A stretch of 64,000 nt of DNA from Chloroherpetonaceae bacterium (GCA_033763895.1 JANRJQ010000007.1:62001-126000); one strand, 5' to 3'; shown: positions 54,331 to 63,500, counted from the first letter of the stretch. Notes: generated from the sequence alone by a model not told the origin. Program-made: numbers and translations.

Positions 54331-54831
54331 ATGTATGAAACGAAAGGAATGAGCACTATGCAAGATACCGTCGAAATTCTCTCACAATACGAATTGGAGC
54401 GAGGTAAACCAATGCCAAGTAAAAATCACTCTTTAGTCCAAAGTAATTTGCTTTATGCCTTATCTGACTATAGAACAAAGTTCTCAATATTGCCTGAGCT
54501 TTCACTTGAGTTTTCTGGTCAAGTGTATGTTCCTGATCTTTGTATATGCGAAAAGATGAAGATTGATTGGCTCAATGATGAAACAAAGCTCACGACTGCA
54601 CCATTAACGGTTATAGAAATCGCCTCGCCCTCGCAAGGGTATGAAGTATTTGAAGAAAAATTAAAAGGGTACTTTTTGAACGGGGTTAAGTCTTTTTGGC
54701 TTGTGAATCCATTTCTTCAATCAATAGCCTTATTCACTCCCAATGAGCAGAAGCCGCAAGTTATCTCTACGGGTTTATTAACCGATGAAGTAACGGGGAT
54801 TAAAATACCAATTGAAAAAGTATTCGAATAA
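54331..54831 (+). CDS. Uma2-family (DUF820) putative restriction endonuclease
   Basis: 166 residues with a PD-(D/E)xK nuclease-like fold of the Uma2 family. The candidate catalytic residues are E56 (LPELSLEF), D69 (YVPDLCI), E96 (TVIEIASPS) and K110, and the GVKSFWLVNP ending of the core is typical. Uma2 proteins are abundant in cyanobacteria and some Chlorobi; their biological targets are not established. In-frame ATGs at residues 7 and 10 are alternative starts. No methyltransferase or transposase is adjacent, so a classical restriction system is not supported. Confidence 0.82.
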   Translation: MYETKGMSTMQDTVEILSQYELERGKPMPSKNHSLVQSNLLYALSDYRTKFSILPELSLEFSGQVYVPDLCICEKMKIDWLNDETKLTTAPLTVIEIASPSQGYEVFEEKLKGYFLNGVKSFWLVNPFLQSIALFTPNEQKPQVISTGLLTDEVTGIKIPIEKVFE

Positions 54832-54858
54832 TGTTTTGATTTTATTTTCAACTTTGGG

Positions 54859-55872
54859 TTATTCTAAACCTTCCCACCAAGGATTAAATTTTTGGTTTTC
54901 ATTTTCAAGTTCAACAACTTCTCCGATTACAGGCGTGAGAAGTCCGTATGGGGAATTCACGGATAGTTCAGAAATTTTTCTTAGCGGCTCATCCCAATCG
55001 TGATCAGAAAGCGCAAATTTGGATGAATGAACGGGCAAAAGTCTTTTTGCTTTGAGGTCTATTGCCGCTTGGAAAGTTTCTTCGGGAGATGTATGAACAT
55101 ATCGCCACATTTTATTGTACTGACCATTTTCTAAAACAGCCAAATCAATTGGGCCAAATTCATTTCCAATTTCTTTAAAGTGGGTATCATAACCACTATC
55201 ACCTCCAAGATAAAGTTTGTAAGAATCTGATTTGACAAGCAAAGACATCCAAAGTGTTGTATTCCGTACTAATGTTCTTCCTGAAAAGTGACGCGCCGGT
55301 TTGGTGAATACAGTGATTCCGTTTTCTAATTCAATTCTTTCATCCCAGTCATGTTCAGAAAAGCGTGATTGCTCAAATCCCCAATTCTCAAAATATTCTC
55401 CAACCCCTAAAGGTAAAATCGCTCTCGAAAAATTGTGTTTCAATTTCAATAAAGTTGGCAAATCGGTATGATCATAATGATCGTGAGTGAGAATAAGGTA
55501 ATCGATTTCTGGAATGTCATTCGGAGTGAAAACATCAGAGCCCGGAAAACTGAGCATTGTGTTCGGAATCGGGGAAGCGTTTCCACTAAAAACAGGATCG
55601 ACTAAAAATCGCTTTTGATTCAATTGAAAGTAATATGAGGAATGGCCAAACCAAACCAATAAATTCTTTTCTAGAGGAAGTGATTTGAGATTTGTTTTGA
55701 TTGAGGGTATTGTAGATTTCGGCCGTCTCCTCTTTGAACCCTTCAAAAAGAAATCAAGGACGACTTGAGAAAGCGTGTAACCTTCAGTGAGATTGGGTGT
55801 TTCAGTCCGATTAAAAAACAACCCATTTTTGAAATGGGGTGATTTTTGATAAAGTTTGTCGCGTTTAATCAA
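54859..55872 (-). CDS. Metallo-beta-lactamase-fold hydrolase (NAPE-PLD/UlaG-like)
   Basis: 337 residues. WFGHSSYYFQLNQKRFLVDP and LILTHDHYDHTDLPTL provide the HxHxDH metal site; YLGGDSGYDTHFKEIG and LLPVHSSKFALSDHDWDEP supply further ligands. This arrangement matches the branch containing NAPE-PLD and UlaG-like lactonases, which cut phosphodiester or lactone bonds. The substrate cannot be named. Its start lies about 50 nt downstream of the Crp/Fnr gene on the same strand, so the two may be cotranscribed. Confidence 0.87.
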   Translation of the reverse strand: MIKRDKLYQKSPHFKNGLFFNRTETPNLTEGYTLSQVVLDFFLKGSKRRRPKSTIPSIKTNLKSLPLEKNLLVWFGHSSYYFQLNQKRFLVDPVFSGNASPIPNTMLSFPGSDVFTPNDIPEIDYLILTHDHYDHTDLPTLLKLKHNFSRAILPLGVGEYFENWGFEQSRFSEHDWDERIELENGITVFTKPARHFSGRTLVRNTTLWMSLLVKSDSYKLYLGGDSGYDTHFKEIGNEFGPIDLAVLENGQYNKMWRYVHTSPEETFQAAIDLKAKRLLPVHSSKFALSDHDWDEPLRKISELSVNSPYGLLTPVIGEVVELENENQKFNPWWEGLE

Positions 55873-55921
55873 AGATGCTTAGGATTGGATTAAAAATTAT
55901 TTCCAATCTACACTTGCAATA

Positions 55922-56575
55922 TTAACTAACGTTTAGGGTAATTTTATTTCTTGCTAAACTTAAAACCCCATCATCTTCAAGCTTTTTCAATAAACGTGAA
56001 ACCACGACTCTTGCCGTTCCAAGTTCTTGGGCTAATTGCTCATGTGTCACAGCAATCACTTGGTTTTCGCTTAATTCAACTTTCTTTTTAATGAGAGAAA
56101 GCAGCCGCTCATCCACTTTTTTGAAGGCGATTTCATTAACAACTTCTAAAAGCTCTTCAAATCGCTTGTGATAAAGCTTAAAAAGGTAATCAAGCCACTC
56201 CGGAAATTCTCTCAAAAACATTCCTACTTTCTCAATCGGTAAAAAATAAATTGCAGCGTCTTCTTCAACTTCTGCCCTTACCTTGCTGGTTTCATTGTGA
56301 ATCCCGCCCAAAAAAGACATGATACAACTCTCACCCGGCTTGATGTAGTAAAGAAGAATTTCACGACCATCTCGCTCAGTACGAATCACCCGTATAGACC
56401 CCTTGGCAACGATGGGAATCGAACGAATGGAAGAATTTTCATTCATGATGATATCCCCTGCTTTGTACTCTTTTAAGATTGAATTCTCAAAAAGTTTTGA
56501 AGTAAGTTCTTTGGAGGCACCAATTTTGATTGTGGGCTGTTCATATTCAAGAGGGATAACTTCAATCTTTCTCAT
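55922..56575 (-). CDS. Crp/Fnr-family transcriptional regulator
   Basis: 217 residues. The N-terminal cyclic-nucleotide-binding-like beta barrel (EYKAGDIIMNENSSIRSIPI, GREILLYYIKPGESCIMSFL) is joined by a long helix to a winged helix with the recognition segment ELGTARVVVSRLLKKLEDDG. There is no N-terminal cysteine cluster, so it is not an oxygen-sensing Fnr. The single Cys in GESCIMS might be redox-sensitive. A Shine-Dalgarno AAGGAGT precedes the ATG at 56575. The perfect TGTAAC-N4-GTTACA palindrome at 54249-54264 suggests that the sulfur cluster is a target. Confidence 0.93.
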   Translation of the reverse strand: MRKIEVIPLEYEQPTIKIGASKELTSKLFENSILKEYKAGDIIMNENSSIRSIPIVAKGSIRVIRTERDGREILLYYIKPGESCIMSFLGGIHNETSKVRAEVEEDAAIYFLPIEKVGMFLREFPEWLDYLFKLYHKRFEELLEVVNEIAFKKVDERLLSLIKKKVELSENQVIAVTHEQLAQELGTARVVVSRLLKKLEDDGVLSLARNKITLNVS

Positions 56576-56659
56576 TAATATTGAACTCCTTTCTAATTAT
56601 TGCTATGGTTATTCATACAAAGGCTAACTTTGCATAATCTAACCAACTTTTCAGACACT

Positions 56660-57745
56660 ATGTTCAACCGAATTGATCGGTACATTATCAAAGAATACCT
56701 CTTTACGCTTCTTTTCGCGCTTTTAGCTTTTATTTGCTTGTTTATCCTCATTGATCTAATCGAAAAAATCGACGACTATATCGACCGAAAGGCAAAACTT
56801 GAAGCCATCGCTCTTTACTACTTATATTTATCACCTGAAATTCTAAAGCTTGTCGCACCGGTTGCAGGATTGCTCTCGGCACTTTTCGTCACAGGAAAAA
56901 TGGCCAAGCAAACTGAACTTCTTGCCATTCAAGCAGGTGGCGTAAGTCTTTACAGAATTCTACTTCCGTTTTTATTTGTAGGTTTTCTTTTGACGACTTT
57001 CGATTTATTTTTCTCCGGCTGGCTTGTTCCCATCACAACCCGCTACAAACAGAAATTCGAAACCCTTCAATTAGGAAGAAGCTATTGGACCGGGGGCAGC
57101 CGTTCAAACCTTAATATTCAGGATTCTCCTTCACGGTTTGTGAGCATTTCCTATTATGATGACCCTCAACAAACCTGTTATACCACTTCTATTTTTTACT
57201 ATACTAATTTTGAACTTGTAAAAAGGCTTGATATGCCTAGTCTAAAATATGATTCTTCCACGGCAAAATGGATTGGAAAAGACATTGTAGAACGGCGGTT
57301 TATTCGAAATGAAGAGATTGGATTTGTGAAAATTAAGATAGATACCATTGAACTTTCTTTTTCAATTCGAGATCTTCGTGAAAACAATTCTGCTTTAGAG
57401 CTCTTAAATCTCGTTGACCATAAAAGATTTATTGAAGCTCGAAAGCGAAGCGGATTTGAATCAACAAGTGAGGCGGAGGTTAAGTATCACTCAAAAATTT
57501 CATTCCCATTTGCTTGCCTTATTGTTATTCTTCTTGGAGTTCCACTCTCTGCTCAAAAGAAAAAGACCGGAATTGCACTTGAAGCCGGAATCAGCGGTGC
57601 AATTGGCTTTTTCTACATCGGTTTACAACAAACATTTGCAACTTTAGGATACAAAGGAGCGATCACCCCGATTATTGCTGCTTGGGCTCCTAATTTTCTT
57701 TTTTTATTTGCTGGGATTATTATGGTCATCAAAGCAAAGAAATAA
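56660..57745 (+). CDS. LptF/LptG-family permease (YjgP/YjgQ)
   Basis: 361 residues from the ATG at 56660 (an upstream in-frame extension is rejected). LptF and LptG form the membrane part of the LptB2FG ABC transporter, which extracts lipopolysaccharide from the inner membrane. Three N-terminal helices (TLLFALLAFICLFILIDLIE, VAPVAGLLSALFVTGKM, LPFLFVGFLLTTFDLFFSGW) precede a periplasmic beta-jellyroll-like domain (~135-265) and three C-terminal helices. The GKMAKQTELLAIQAGGVSLY motif is typical. Which of the two paralogues it is cannot be decided. Divergent from the Crp/Fnr gene. Confidence 0.9.
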   Translation: MFNRIDRYIIKEYLFTLLFALLAFICLFILIDLIEKIDDYIDRKAKLEAIALYYLYLSPEILKLVAPVAGLLSALFVTGKMAKQTELLAIQAGGVSLYRILLPFLFVGFLLTTFDLFFSGWLVPITTRYKQKFETLQLGRSYWTGGSRSNLNIQDSPSRFVSISYYDDPQQTCYTTSIFYYTNFELVKRLDMPSLKYDSSTAKWIGKDIVERRFIRNEEIGFVKIKIDTIELSFSIRDLRENNSALELLNLVDHKRFIEARKRSGFESTSEAEVKYHSKISFPFACLIVILLGVPLSAQKKKTGIALEAGISGAIGFFYIGLQQTFATLGYKGAITPIIAAWAPNFLFLFAGIIMVIKAKK

Positions 57746-57747
57746 AG

Positions 57748-58932
57748 TCATGCAATGATCGAATTTTCTTTTTTCTTAAAAAAATTGAGTTCTTTCAAAT
57801 CCATAAATGGCTTTTCGATTAATTTCCAAGTGATAAGAGCAAATAAATAAGATAATGCAAATACTATAGAGATAAATAAGAGTTGATTTACCGCACCTCC
57901 TATTTTACTTACTGGAAAGAAAAACCATATCTCCTTAATTAAGTGAATAAATGGAAAATGAAAAAGATAAATACTATATGCATAAGTTCCGACACCTTGA
58001 AGTAATCTGTTTTCTGATAAATATCTCCCAAATTTACTTTCTTCTGATACTGTCCAGCCCCAACCAATAATTAGTATCGAGAGAAAACTGCCTATTGTGT
58101 ATCCAATTGAATTTGGAATTAATAAGAGTGGGAAATCTTCAACTTTCGAAAGTGTTGGTATATCAAATAATAGGAATGATAGTGATAACAAAATAAACAC
58201 TGTAAATAATAATGATTTCTTTAAGTGGCTTAAGAAATATAACAATCTTTCTTTATCCAATATCAACTTAAAGAGGAGCGCACCCCAAAAAACACTATCC
58301 AACCTTGTAATAGTCATATAGTGAATATACTTTATCATCAAAACTGAATTATCAGCTGTTAATAAAAGCAAAAATCTTAAAATTGGGGTCAATACAATTA
58401 AAAAAATAGAAAGCTTTATAAATTTATCATCATTAAGATATAAATACAAAAGAGGAAAAAAAATAAAAACCTGCTGCTCAACACCGATAAACCATAAATG
58501 GGAAATGTATTTATTTCCTGAAGAGTAATCAACAAATAATGGCGACCAATTATGAACAAAAAACCAATGCCAAATTTGATTATTCCAAAGGTATTGAAAT
58601 TGTAATTTTTCTTTAAAAACCAATGGAACAACATTAAAGAAAATTAAAATAAAAAAGTAAAATAGCGGGATCAATCGCAATGATCGATTAATAAAGAATG
58701 TTCTATAATAGTCGTTTTTTCCTTTTAATGAATGAAGAACCTTTGTTATTAAAAACCCTGTTAATACTAAAGCGAAATTCCCACCACCACCAAAAGACCA
58801 AATACTATTTTTCAGATAACTGAATATGACTGTATTTGTTCTAACAATGTCTAAACAATGATAAATTGTAACTATTAAAATCGCTAGACCTCTTAAACCA
58901 TCAATTGTTTTAACTCTTGACCCTTTTTGCAT
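57748..58932 (-). CDS. Acyltransferase 3 family membrane protein (OafA/YrhL-like)
   Basis: About 394 residues from the ATG at 58932, which avoids overlap with the upstream gene; a longer frame reaches 58968. It opens with the hallmark IDGLRGLAILIVTIYHCLDI, whose His is needed for acyl transfer, and contains ten or so transmembrane helices, FINRSLRLIPLFYFF, and GTYAYSIYLFHFPFIHLI near the end. These enzymes acetylate or acylate surface polysaccharides such as O-antigen. Composition is visibly more AT-rich than that of both neighbours, suggesting recent acquisition. It lies 7 nt after the FabL-like gene and converges on the LptF/G gene with 2 nt between stops. Confidence 0.9.
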   Translation of the reverse strand: MQKGSRVKTIDGLRGLAILIVTIYHCLDIVRTNTVIFSYLKNSIWSFGGGGNFALVLTGFLITKVLHSLKGKNDYYRTFFINRSLRLIPLFYFFILIFFNVVPLVFKEKLQFQYLWNNQIWHWFFVHNWSPLFVDYSSGNKYISHLWFIGVEQQVFIFFPLLYLYLNDDKFIKLSIFLIVLTPILRFLLLLTADNSVLMIKYIHYMTITRLDSVFWGALLFKLILDKERLLYFLSHLKKSLLFTVFILLSLSFLLFDIPTLSKVEDFPLLLIPNSIGYTIGSFLSILIIGWGWTVSEESKFGRYLSENRLLQGVGTYAYSIYLFHFPFIHLIKEIWFFFPVSKIGGAVNQLLFISIVFALSYLFALITWKLIEKPFMDLKELNFFKKKENSIIA

Positions 58933-58939
58933 CTTTTTA

Positions 58940-59689
58940 TTAATAAAGTGTATAGCCCCCATCAGCAATGATCACCTGTCCGTGAATCCATCGCGATTTT
59001 TCAGAGCATAAAAAAGCTGCAATATTAGCGACATCTTGGGTATTTCCTAATCTTCCTAGCGGCGTTTTTTCAATCCACGCTTCCTTTTTCTTTTCCATCT
59101 CTTTGAAATCAAGAAGTGCTTCCGTATCAATTGGCCCTGCTGAGATGGCATTGACCCGAATATTTTTATGCCCCATTTCAGCAGCAAGATATCTGACCAA
59201 ATTTTCAATTCCCGCTTTGGCAGTGCCTACCGCAGCATAATCTGGAAGAACCCTAAGATTTCCAATGCTTGAAATTGCAAGAATTATGCCTCCCTTATCA
59301 CCAAATCGTTTATAGGCTTCTTGTGCGCCAAACAAAAAAGCTTTTGGACCGGTGGCCATTGCTAGCTCAAATCCGTTTGGCCCTATACGATGCGCCACTC
59401 CAAATACGCCTTTCGCTGCGTTATGAATAAAAATATCAAGTCGGCCGAAAGTTTGGTCAACCTCTGCGAATAGACGTACAATTTCCTCGTGTTTTGCAAT
59501 ATTGGCTTGCAGTGCCATTGACTGAACGCCTATTTGCTGAAGTTCTTGAACCGTATTCTCAGCTTCTTCCTTGTTTTTAGCATAATTGACTGCAATATTT
59601 GCACCCAATCGGGCTAATTCAAGGGCAATTGCTTTACCAATTCCTCTTGAAGAACCCGTTATCAACGCAGTTTTACCCTTCAATTCCAT
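58940..59689 (-). CDS. fabL: SDR-family enoyl-ACP reductase, FabL-like
   Basis: 249-residue short-chain dehydrogenase. The cofactor motif is TGSSRGIGKAIA, followed by NAAKGV and SSIGNLRVLPDYAAVGTAK. The catalytic pair is Y151 and K158, a Tyr-x6-Lys spacing typical of enoyl-ACP reductases rather than the Tyr-x3-Lys of ordinary SDRs. The positions equal those I recall for Bacillus FabL, as does the surrounding VGTAKAGIENLVRYLAAEM. It should reduce the enoyl-ACP double bond with NADPH in the last step of fatty-acid elongation. fabH and fabD lie about 18 kb away. An SDR of other specificity is the alternative. Confidence 0.72.
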   Translation of the reverse strand: MELKGKTALITGSSRGIGKAIALELARLGANIAVNYAKNKEEAENTVQELQQIGVQSMALQANIAKHEEIVRLFAEVDQTFGRLDIFIHNAAKGVFGVAHRIGPNGFELAMATGPKAFLFGAQEAYKRFGDKGGIILAISSIGNLRVLPDYAAVGTAKAGIENLVRYLAAEMGHKNIRVNAISAGPIDTEALLDFKEMEKKKEAWIEKTPLGRLGNTQDVANIAAFLCSEKSRWIHGQVIIADGGYTLY

Positions 59690-59711
59690 TGTCTTAATCA
59701 GTTAAACTTTC

Positions 59712-60281
59712 ATGCGAATAAAATACAACTCACCGGTCATATTAACTTTCACTTTGCTTTCATTTTTTATCATGACCTTAAGTTCATTTTTTGGAAACTG
59801 GCTTACTTTAACCTTTTTTGCAATTCCCGGATCCCTTGACTACACAAATCCACTTACCTACCTTCGTCTCTTCACTCATATTATCGGTCACGCCGATTGG
59901 AATCATTTCATCAGTAACTTTTCTCTCCTTTTACTTCTAGGTCCTCTCTTAGAAGAAAAGTACGGCTCAAAATTGATTCTCTTTATGATTGTTTTGACCG
60001 CTCTTTCAACCGGTATCCTGAATGCGATATTTTTTCATAATGGAATTTTAGGAGCAAGCGGAATCGTTTTTATGCTCATCTTGATGAGCTCATTTACAGA
60101 TTTTGAAGCGGGTGAAATACCACTCACCTTCATCTTGGTTTCTACCCTTTTCTTTGGGAAGGAATTGATTAGTTCTTTTGGAGACGACAAAATCTCGCAG
60201 TTTGCTCACATGCTCGGGGGTATCTCAGGAAGCCTTTTTGGTTTTATCTATCATCGGAAGGGAAAGCATTTTCTCGATTAA
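59712..60281 (+). CDS. Rhomboid-family intramembrane serine protease
   Basis: 189 residues with six hydrophobic segments. The catalytic dyad is S116 in GILGASGIVF (GxSG) and H166 in QFAHMLGGISGSLFG. The HADWNHFISN segment (H60, H65, N69) gives the conserved His/Asn of helix 2. Rhomboids cleave transmembrane helices of membrane proteins; the substrate is unknown. The protein is close to the minimal rhomboid core. Divergent from the FabL-like gene with a 22-nt gap, so the promoters overlap. Confidence 0.9.
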   Translation: MRIKYNSPVILTFTLLSFFIMTLSSFFGNWLTLTFFAIPGSLDYTNPLTYLRLFTHIIGHADWNHFISNFSLLLLLGPLLEEKYGSKLILFMIVLTALSTGILNAIFFHNGILGASGIVFMLILMSSFTDFEAGEIPLTFILVSTLFFGKELISSFGDDKISQFAHMLGGISGSLFGFIYHRKGKHFLD

Positions 60282-60470
60282 CCCTTACTCTTAAGGTTTT
60301 ATTGTTAATTCCTGAAATTGCTCTTTAGGCTTTATCGAAAAACTGAATAGACGAAGTTGCTCTTATTGCCTTAAATCGCGACAACCGTCTGATAGGAATA
60401 ACTTAGTTCTTGAATTCGACTTATATAAAAAAACACGATAACCTTCGCTCAAAAAGAAAAATCACACCAA

Positions 60471-60505
60471 ATAAAAAAACACTTTCCTTCTTGAGAAAAG
60501 TGTTT
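60471..60505 (-). terminator. Terminator of the Pro/Ala-rich gene
   Basis: Nine-pair stem AAACACTTT/AAAGTGTTT (60477-60485 with 60497-60505) with an 11-nt loop. On the minus strand it ends in a T-run, 29 nt after the stop at 60534. Confidence 0.8.
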
Positions 60506-60533
60506 CATTTCAACGAAGCAATCGGTTCAACGC

Positions 60534-60983
60534 TTACCCTGTAATTTTTTTTACAGCATTTTTCGCAGTTTCAATCAAGCTTAGCGGAATTCCAACCACT
60601 GTTTTTAGGGCAAAAAAGGCTTCATCAATTGCCGGTGGTGTTCCGAAAACGGACGCTAGGCCATCTCCATATCCGTACCGTGGCCCATTCGGATTAGGAT
60701 TCTTGGGAAATGGATTATTTGCTGCTGAAGACTCATCAGCAACTTTAGTCATTGGTTTGGGTGCAACTGATGCAACAGGCTTCGGCGCGGCCGCGGCTAC
60801 TGGGGCAGGCTTTGCTGGAGCCGGCTTTGGCGGTGCGGCGGTTTTTGCAGCAATAGGTTCAGGTTTTGCCGCGACCGGTTCAACTTCTTTAGGTGCCTCC
60901 GTAGAAGCAGGTTTTGCACCAGCTTGTTCAGCCTGCATCTTTTTTAGCATCATTGGCGATAGCTTTTTGGGTGCATCTGCCAT
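60534..60983 (-). CDS. Pro/Ala-rich protein of unknown function
   Basis: 149 residues. An N-terminal segment (MADAPKKLSPMMLKKMQAEQ) is followed by a low-complexity Pro/Ala/Lys region (~25-85, PAKPAPVAAAAPKPVASVAP). A short Asn/Pro/Gly-rich stretch (FPKNPNPNGPRYGYGDG) and a conserved-looking amphipathic C-terminal helix (FFALKTVVGIPLSLIETAKN) follow. No family was recognised. The Pro/Ala-rich arm recalls PscB of green sulfur bacterial reaction centres, but there are no cysteines, so it is not that iron-sulfur protein. A strong ribosome-binding site, AAAGGAGAAATTTT, almost identical to that of fmoA, suggests abundant expression. It is monocistronic with its own terminator. Confidence 0.7.
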   Translation of the reverse strand: MADAPKKLSPMMLKKMQAEQAGAKPASTEAPKEVEPVAAKPEPIAAKTAAPPKPAPAKPAPVAAAAPKPVASVAPKPMTKVADESSAANNPFPKNPNPNGPRYGYGDGLASVFGTPPAIDEAFFALKTVVGIPLSLIETAKNAVKKITG

Positions 60984-61406
60984 AAAATTTCTCCTTTCGA
61001 TAAATGAAACAATTTGATAACAAACTTCTTAATTCTTAGAAAATATTTTCGCTACGAATCCTCATTTGTGCGCTAAAAGCCTCCACGCTTGTCTCATAGA
61101 ACATCGCACAATACGCCAAAATTCAGCAGACTTTTGATTCAATGTAGTACTGTTTTTCTTTTATGCAAACTGATTTCGTTCAAAAATCACCAAGTGCAGC
61201 ACCGATTTGGCCTTTTTTTTAATTCAGGAAAAAAAAATCTTTACTTAAATTTTTGAAATTATTTCGATTTTTACCTAACTTTGTTAAGTTATAGACAAAG
61301 TTACTAAGTTTTATATCTGAATTTCATTTCAAAAGAACATTCAACAAAAGAACAAAACAAAACGGCGATTTGCCTTTTGTTAACGGATTTCACCATTTCC
61401 ATATTC
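60984..61406. other. Intergenic region between the Pro/Ala-rich gene and the Lrp/AsnC gene
   Basis: About 420 nt serving two divergent promoters. The left end holds the strong ribosome-binding site of the Pro/Ala-rich gene. The right half is AT-rich and contains the inverted repeat at 61276-61303. No gene or RNA was recognised. Confidence 0.5.
61276..61303. promoter_or_regulatory. Inverted repeat upstream of the Lrp/AsnC regulator
   Basis: Perfect nine-base arms TAACTTTGT (61276-61284) and ACAAAGTTA (61295-61303) are separated by 10 nt, about 105-130 nt before the Lrp/AsnC start. Further GTTAAGTTA/TTACTAAGTT words overlap it. It is a candidate operator for autoregulation. Confidence 0.45.
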
Positions 61407-61901
61407 ATGTCTTGGCATTTAGACAAAATTGATTTCAAATTAATTGAACTTTTGAGCGAACGCGGCAGAATGCGCCGTAATGAGCTTGCCGAATCGGTCG
61501 GATTATCGATTCCCTCAGTCAGTGAACGCTTAGAGAAACTTCAAACGAGAGGCGTAATTAAGGGATACACTGTTGTCGCTGATGAAAAAAAACTTGGATT
61601 TGACATCACGGCATTTATTCGAATCAGTATGGATTCCTCCCGTCACTATCAAACTCTGATTCAAAATATCGTTCGCGAAGATGAGATCCTTGAATGTTAC
61701 TCCTGTACCGGAGAGGGCTCTCATCTTGTAAAAATCATGACACATAATACCGTTTCTTTGGAACGGCTTCTTTCAAGAATCCAATCTTGGCAAGGAGTTA
61801 CAGGCACACAAACCAGTATTGTTTTATCAGAAATCAAACGTTCTTTTAAGATCAATTCTCAAAAAGTTCAAAAGAACTTTGATACTGCAAAGGGTGACTA
61901 A
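61407..61901 (+). CDS. Lrp/AsnC-family transcriptional regulator
   Basis: About 164 residues from the ATG at 61407; a TTG at 61377 is the longer alternative. The N-terminal winged helix (LDKIDFKLIELLSERGRMRR, NELAESVGLSIPSVSERLEK) is followed by GVIKGYTVVADEKKLGFDIT, and the C-terminal RAM ligand-binding domain contains ECYSCTGEGSHLVKIM. Such proteins form octamers that sense amino acids. The gene lies 76 nt upstream of glnA in the same direction, so it probably controls glutamine synthesis or nitrogen status. An inverted repeat upstream suggests autoregulation. Confidence 0.92.
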   Translation: MSWHLDKIDFKLIELLSERGRMRRNELAESVGLSIPSVSERLEKLQTRGVIKGYTVVADEKKLGFDITAFIRISMDSSRHYQTLIQNIVREDEILECYSCTGEGSHLVKIMTHNTVSLERLLSRIQSWQGVTGTQTSIVLSEIKRSFKINSQKVQKNFDTAKGD

Positions 61902-61977
61902 TTGTTTTTCGCGTATTTGAGAACATTAAACAAGTTTTTTATTTCTCTTTTCTGTAACAACACTATACTTAATTCAA

Positions 61978-63435
61978 ATGTCAAACAGCAATTGGAAGAA
62001 TGGTGCGACGCTCAACTCAGCGGAGTCCATTAATAAAGCGCTTGAACTCATCAAAAAATCAGGAGCAGTTCAAGTTGATTTCAAGTTTGTAGATTTCCCC
62101 GGAATGCTTCAACACATTTCATTCCCGGTTTCACAAATTAGCGAAGAGACCTTTAGTGAAGGGTTCAAATTCGACGGTTCATCGATTCGAGGATGGAAGG
62201 CAATCAATGAATCAGATATGAACATCGTCCCCGATGCCTCGTCAGCATTGGTTGATCCGTTTATGGCAGGCCCAACTGTTTCATTTTTTGCTGATATTTT
62301 TGAACCACTTTCCCAAGACATTTACGAACGCGCTCCGCGAAATATTGCAAAGAAAGCAGAGGAATATCTTAAATCAACTGGTCTTGGCGATACAGCTTAC
62401 TTTGGTCCTGAATCTGAATTCTTTTTATTCTCCGATGTCCGTTATGGAACCGGAATGAATGAATCCTACTATCATGTTGATTCACCCGAAGCACTTTGGA
62501 ACACCGGTAAAACTGAAATTGGGGGTAACAAGGGATATAAAATCCGTAATAAAGAAGGGTACTTCCCTGTTCCACCAACGGATACTCTCCAAGATATCCG
62601 AACCGAGATGGTTCAAGTAATGGAAAAATGTGGCTTCATTGTTGAAGCGCATCATCACGAAGTGGCAACCGGCGGTCAATGCGAAATCGATTTCCGCTTC
62701 GATACACTGACCACATGCGCCGATAAGCTTTTGTTTTTTAAATATATCGTTAGGAATGTCGCTGCGAAGCACGGCTTAAGCGCCACCTTTATGCCAAAAC
62801 CGGTTTTTGGAGATAACGGCTCAGGTATGCATGTTCACCAATCCATTTGGAAAGATGGCAAACCGCTTTTCGCAGGTGACAAATATGCCGGACTTTCAGA
62901 AATGGCGTTGTATTATATCGGTGGATTACTTAAACATGCACCGGCTCTTTTAGCCATCACAAACCCAACCACCAATTCTTACAAGCGATTGGTTCCGGGT
63001 TTTGAGGCTCCGGTAAACTTGGCATACTCAGCACGCAACCGCTCCGCCTCAATTCGAATTCCTGTTTTGAAATCTCCAAAAGCAAAACGCCTTGAATTCC
63101 GTTGCCCAGATTCCACCGCCAATCCTTATTTGGCATTCTCAGCTTGCTTGATGGCAGGCATTGATGGAATTAAGAATAAAATTCATCCCGGCGAGCCGAT
63201 GGAGATTGACATTTACGAAGCTTCTAAAGAAGAATTGAAAAAAGTTCCATCTACTCCGGGCTCACTTGAAGAGGCACTAAGAGCTCTTGAAGCAGACCAT
63301 AAATTTTTACTTGAAGGCGGCGTATTTACTGAAGATGTGCTTCAAACCCATATCAAGTATAAATACGATAAAGAGGTCAATCCAATGCGACTTCGCCCGC
63401 ATCCTTATGAATTCAACTTATACTATGATATTTAA
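61978..63435 (+). CDS. glnA: Glutamine synthetase type I
   Basis: Makes glutamine from glutamate, ammonia and ATP. 485 residues forming the expected dodecameric class. Signatures are [16 protein letters not shown] and [17 protein letters not shown] in the beta-grasp domain, the active-site segments [11 protein letters not shown] and [52 protein letters not shown], and [19 protein letters not shown]. The Tyr in [12 protein letters not shown] aligns with the adenylylation tyrosine (NLYDLP in enterobacteria), although its surroundings differ. It follows an Lrp/AsnC gene and ends at a strong terminator. Confidence 0.96.
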   Translation: MSNSNWKNGATLNSAESINKALELIKKSGAVQVDFKFVDFPGMLQHISFPVSQISEETFSEGFKFDGSSIRGWKAINESDMNIVPDASSALVDPFMAGPTVSFFADIFEPLSQDIYERAPRNIAKKAEEYLKSTGLGDTAYFGPESEFFLFSDVRYGTGMNESYYHVDSPEALWNTGKTEIGGNKGYKIRNKEGYFPVPPTDTLQDIRTEMVQVMEKCGFIVEAHHHEVATGGQCEIDFRFDTLTTCADKLLFFKYIVRNVAAKHGLSATFMPKPVFGDNGSGMHVHQSIWKDGKPLFAGDKYAGLSEMALYYIGGLLKHAPALLAITNPTTNSYKRLVPGFEAPVNLAYSARNRSASIRIPVLKSPKAKRLEFRCPDSTANPYLAFSACLMAGIDGIKNKIHPGEPMEIDIYEASKEELKKVPSTPGSLEEALRALEADHKFLLEGGVFTEDVLQTHIKYKYDKEVNPMRLRPHPYEFNLYYDI

Positions 63436-63500
63436 TTAAACGAGTTGTTCTTTTGTTCTTTCATAATGGTGATGTCTCTTTGCAGGCGAATAACCTGCGC

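Noticed and set aside
55922-56575. Oxygen-sensing Fnr
   Set aside because: The N-terminal cysteine cluster needed for the [4Fe-4S] sensor is absent; only one Cys is present in the effector domain.
60534-60983. Reaction-centre protein PscB
   Set aside because: The Pro/Ala-rich arm is similar in style, but the protein has no cysteines and so cannot bind the two iron-sulfur clusters of PscB.
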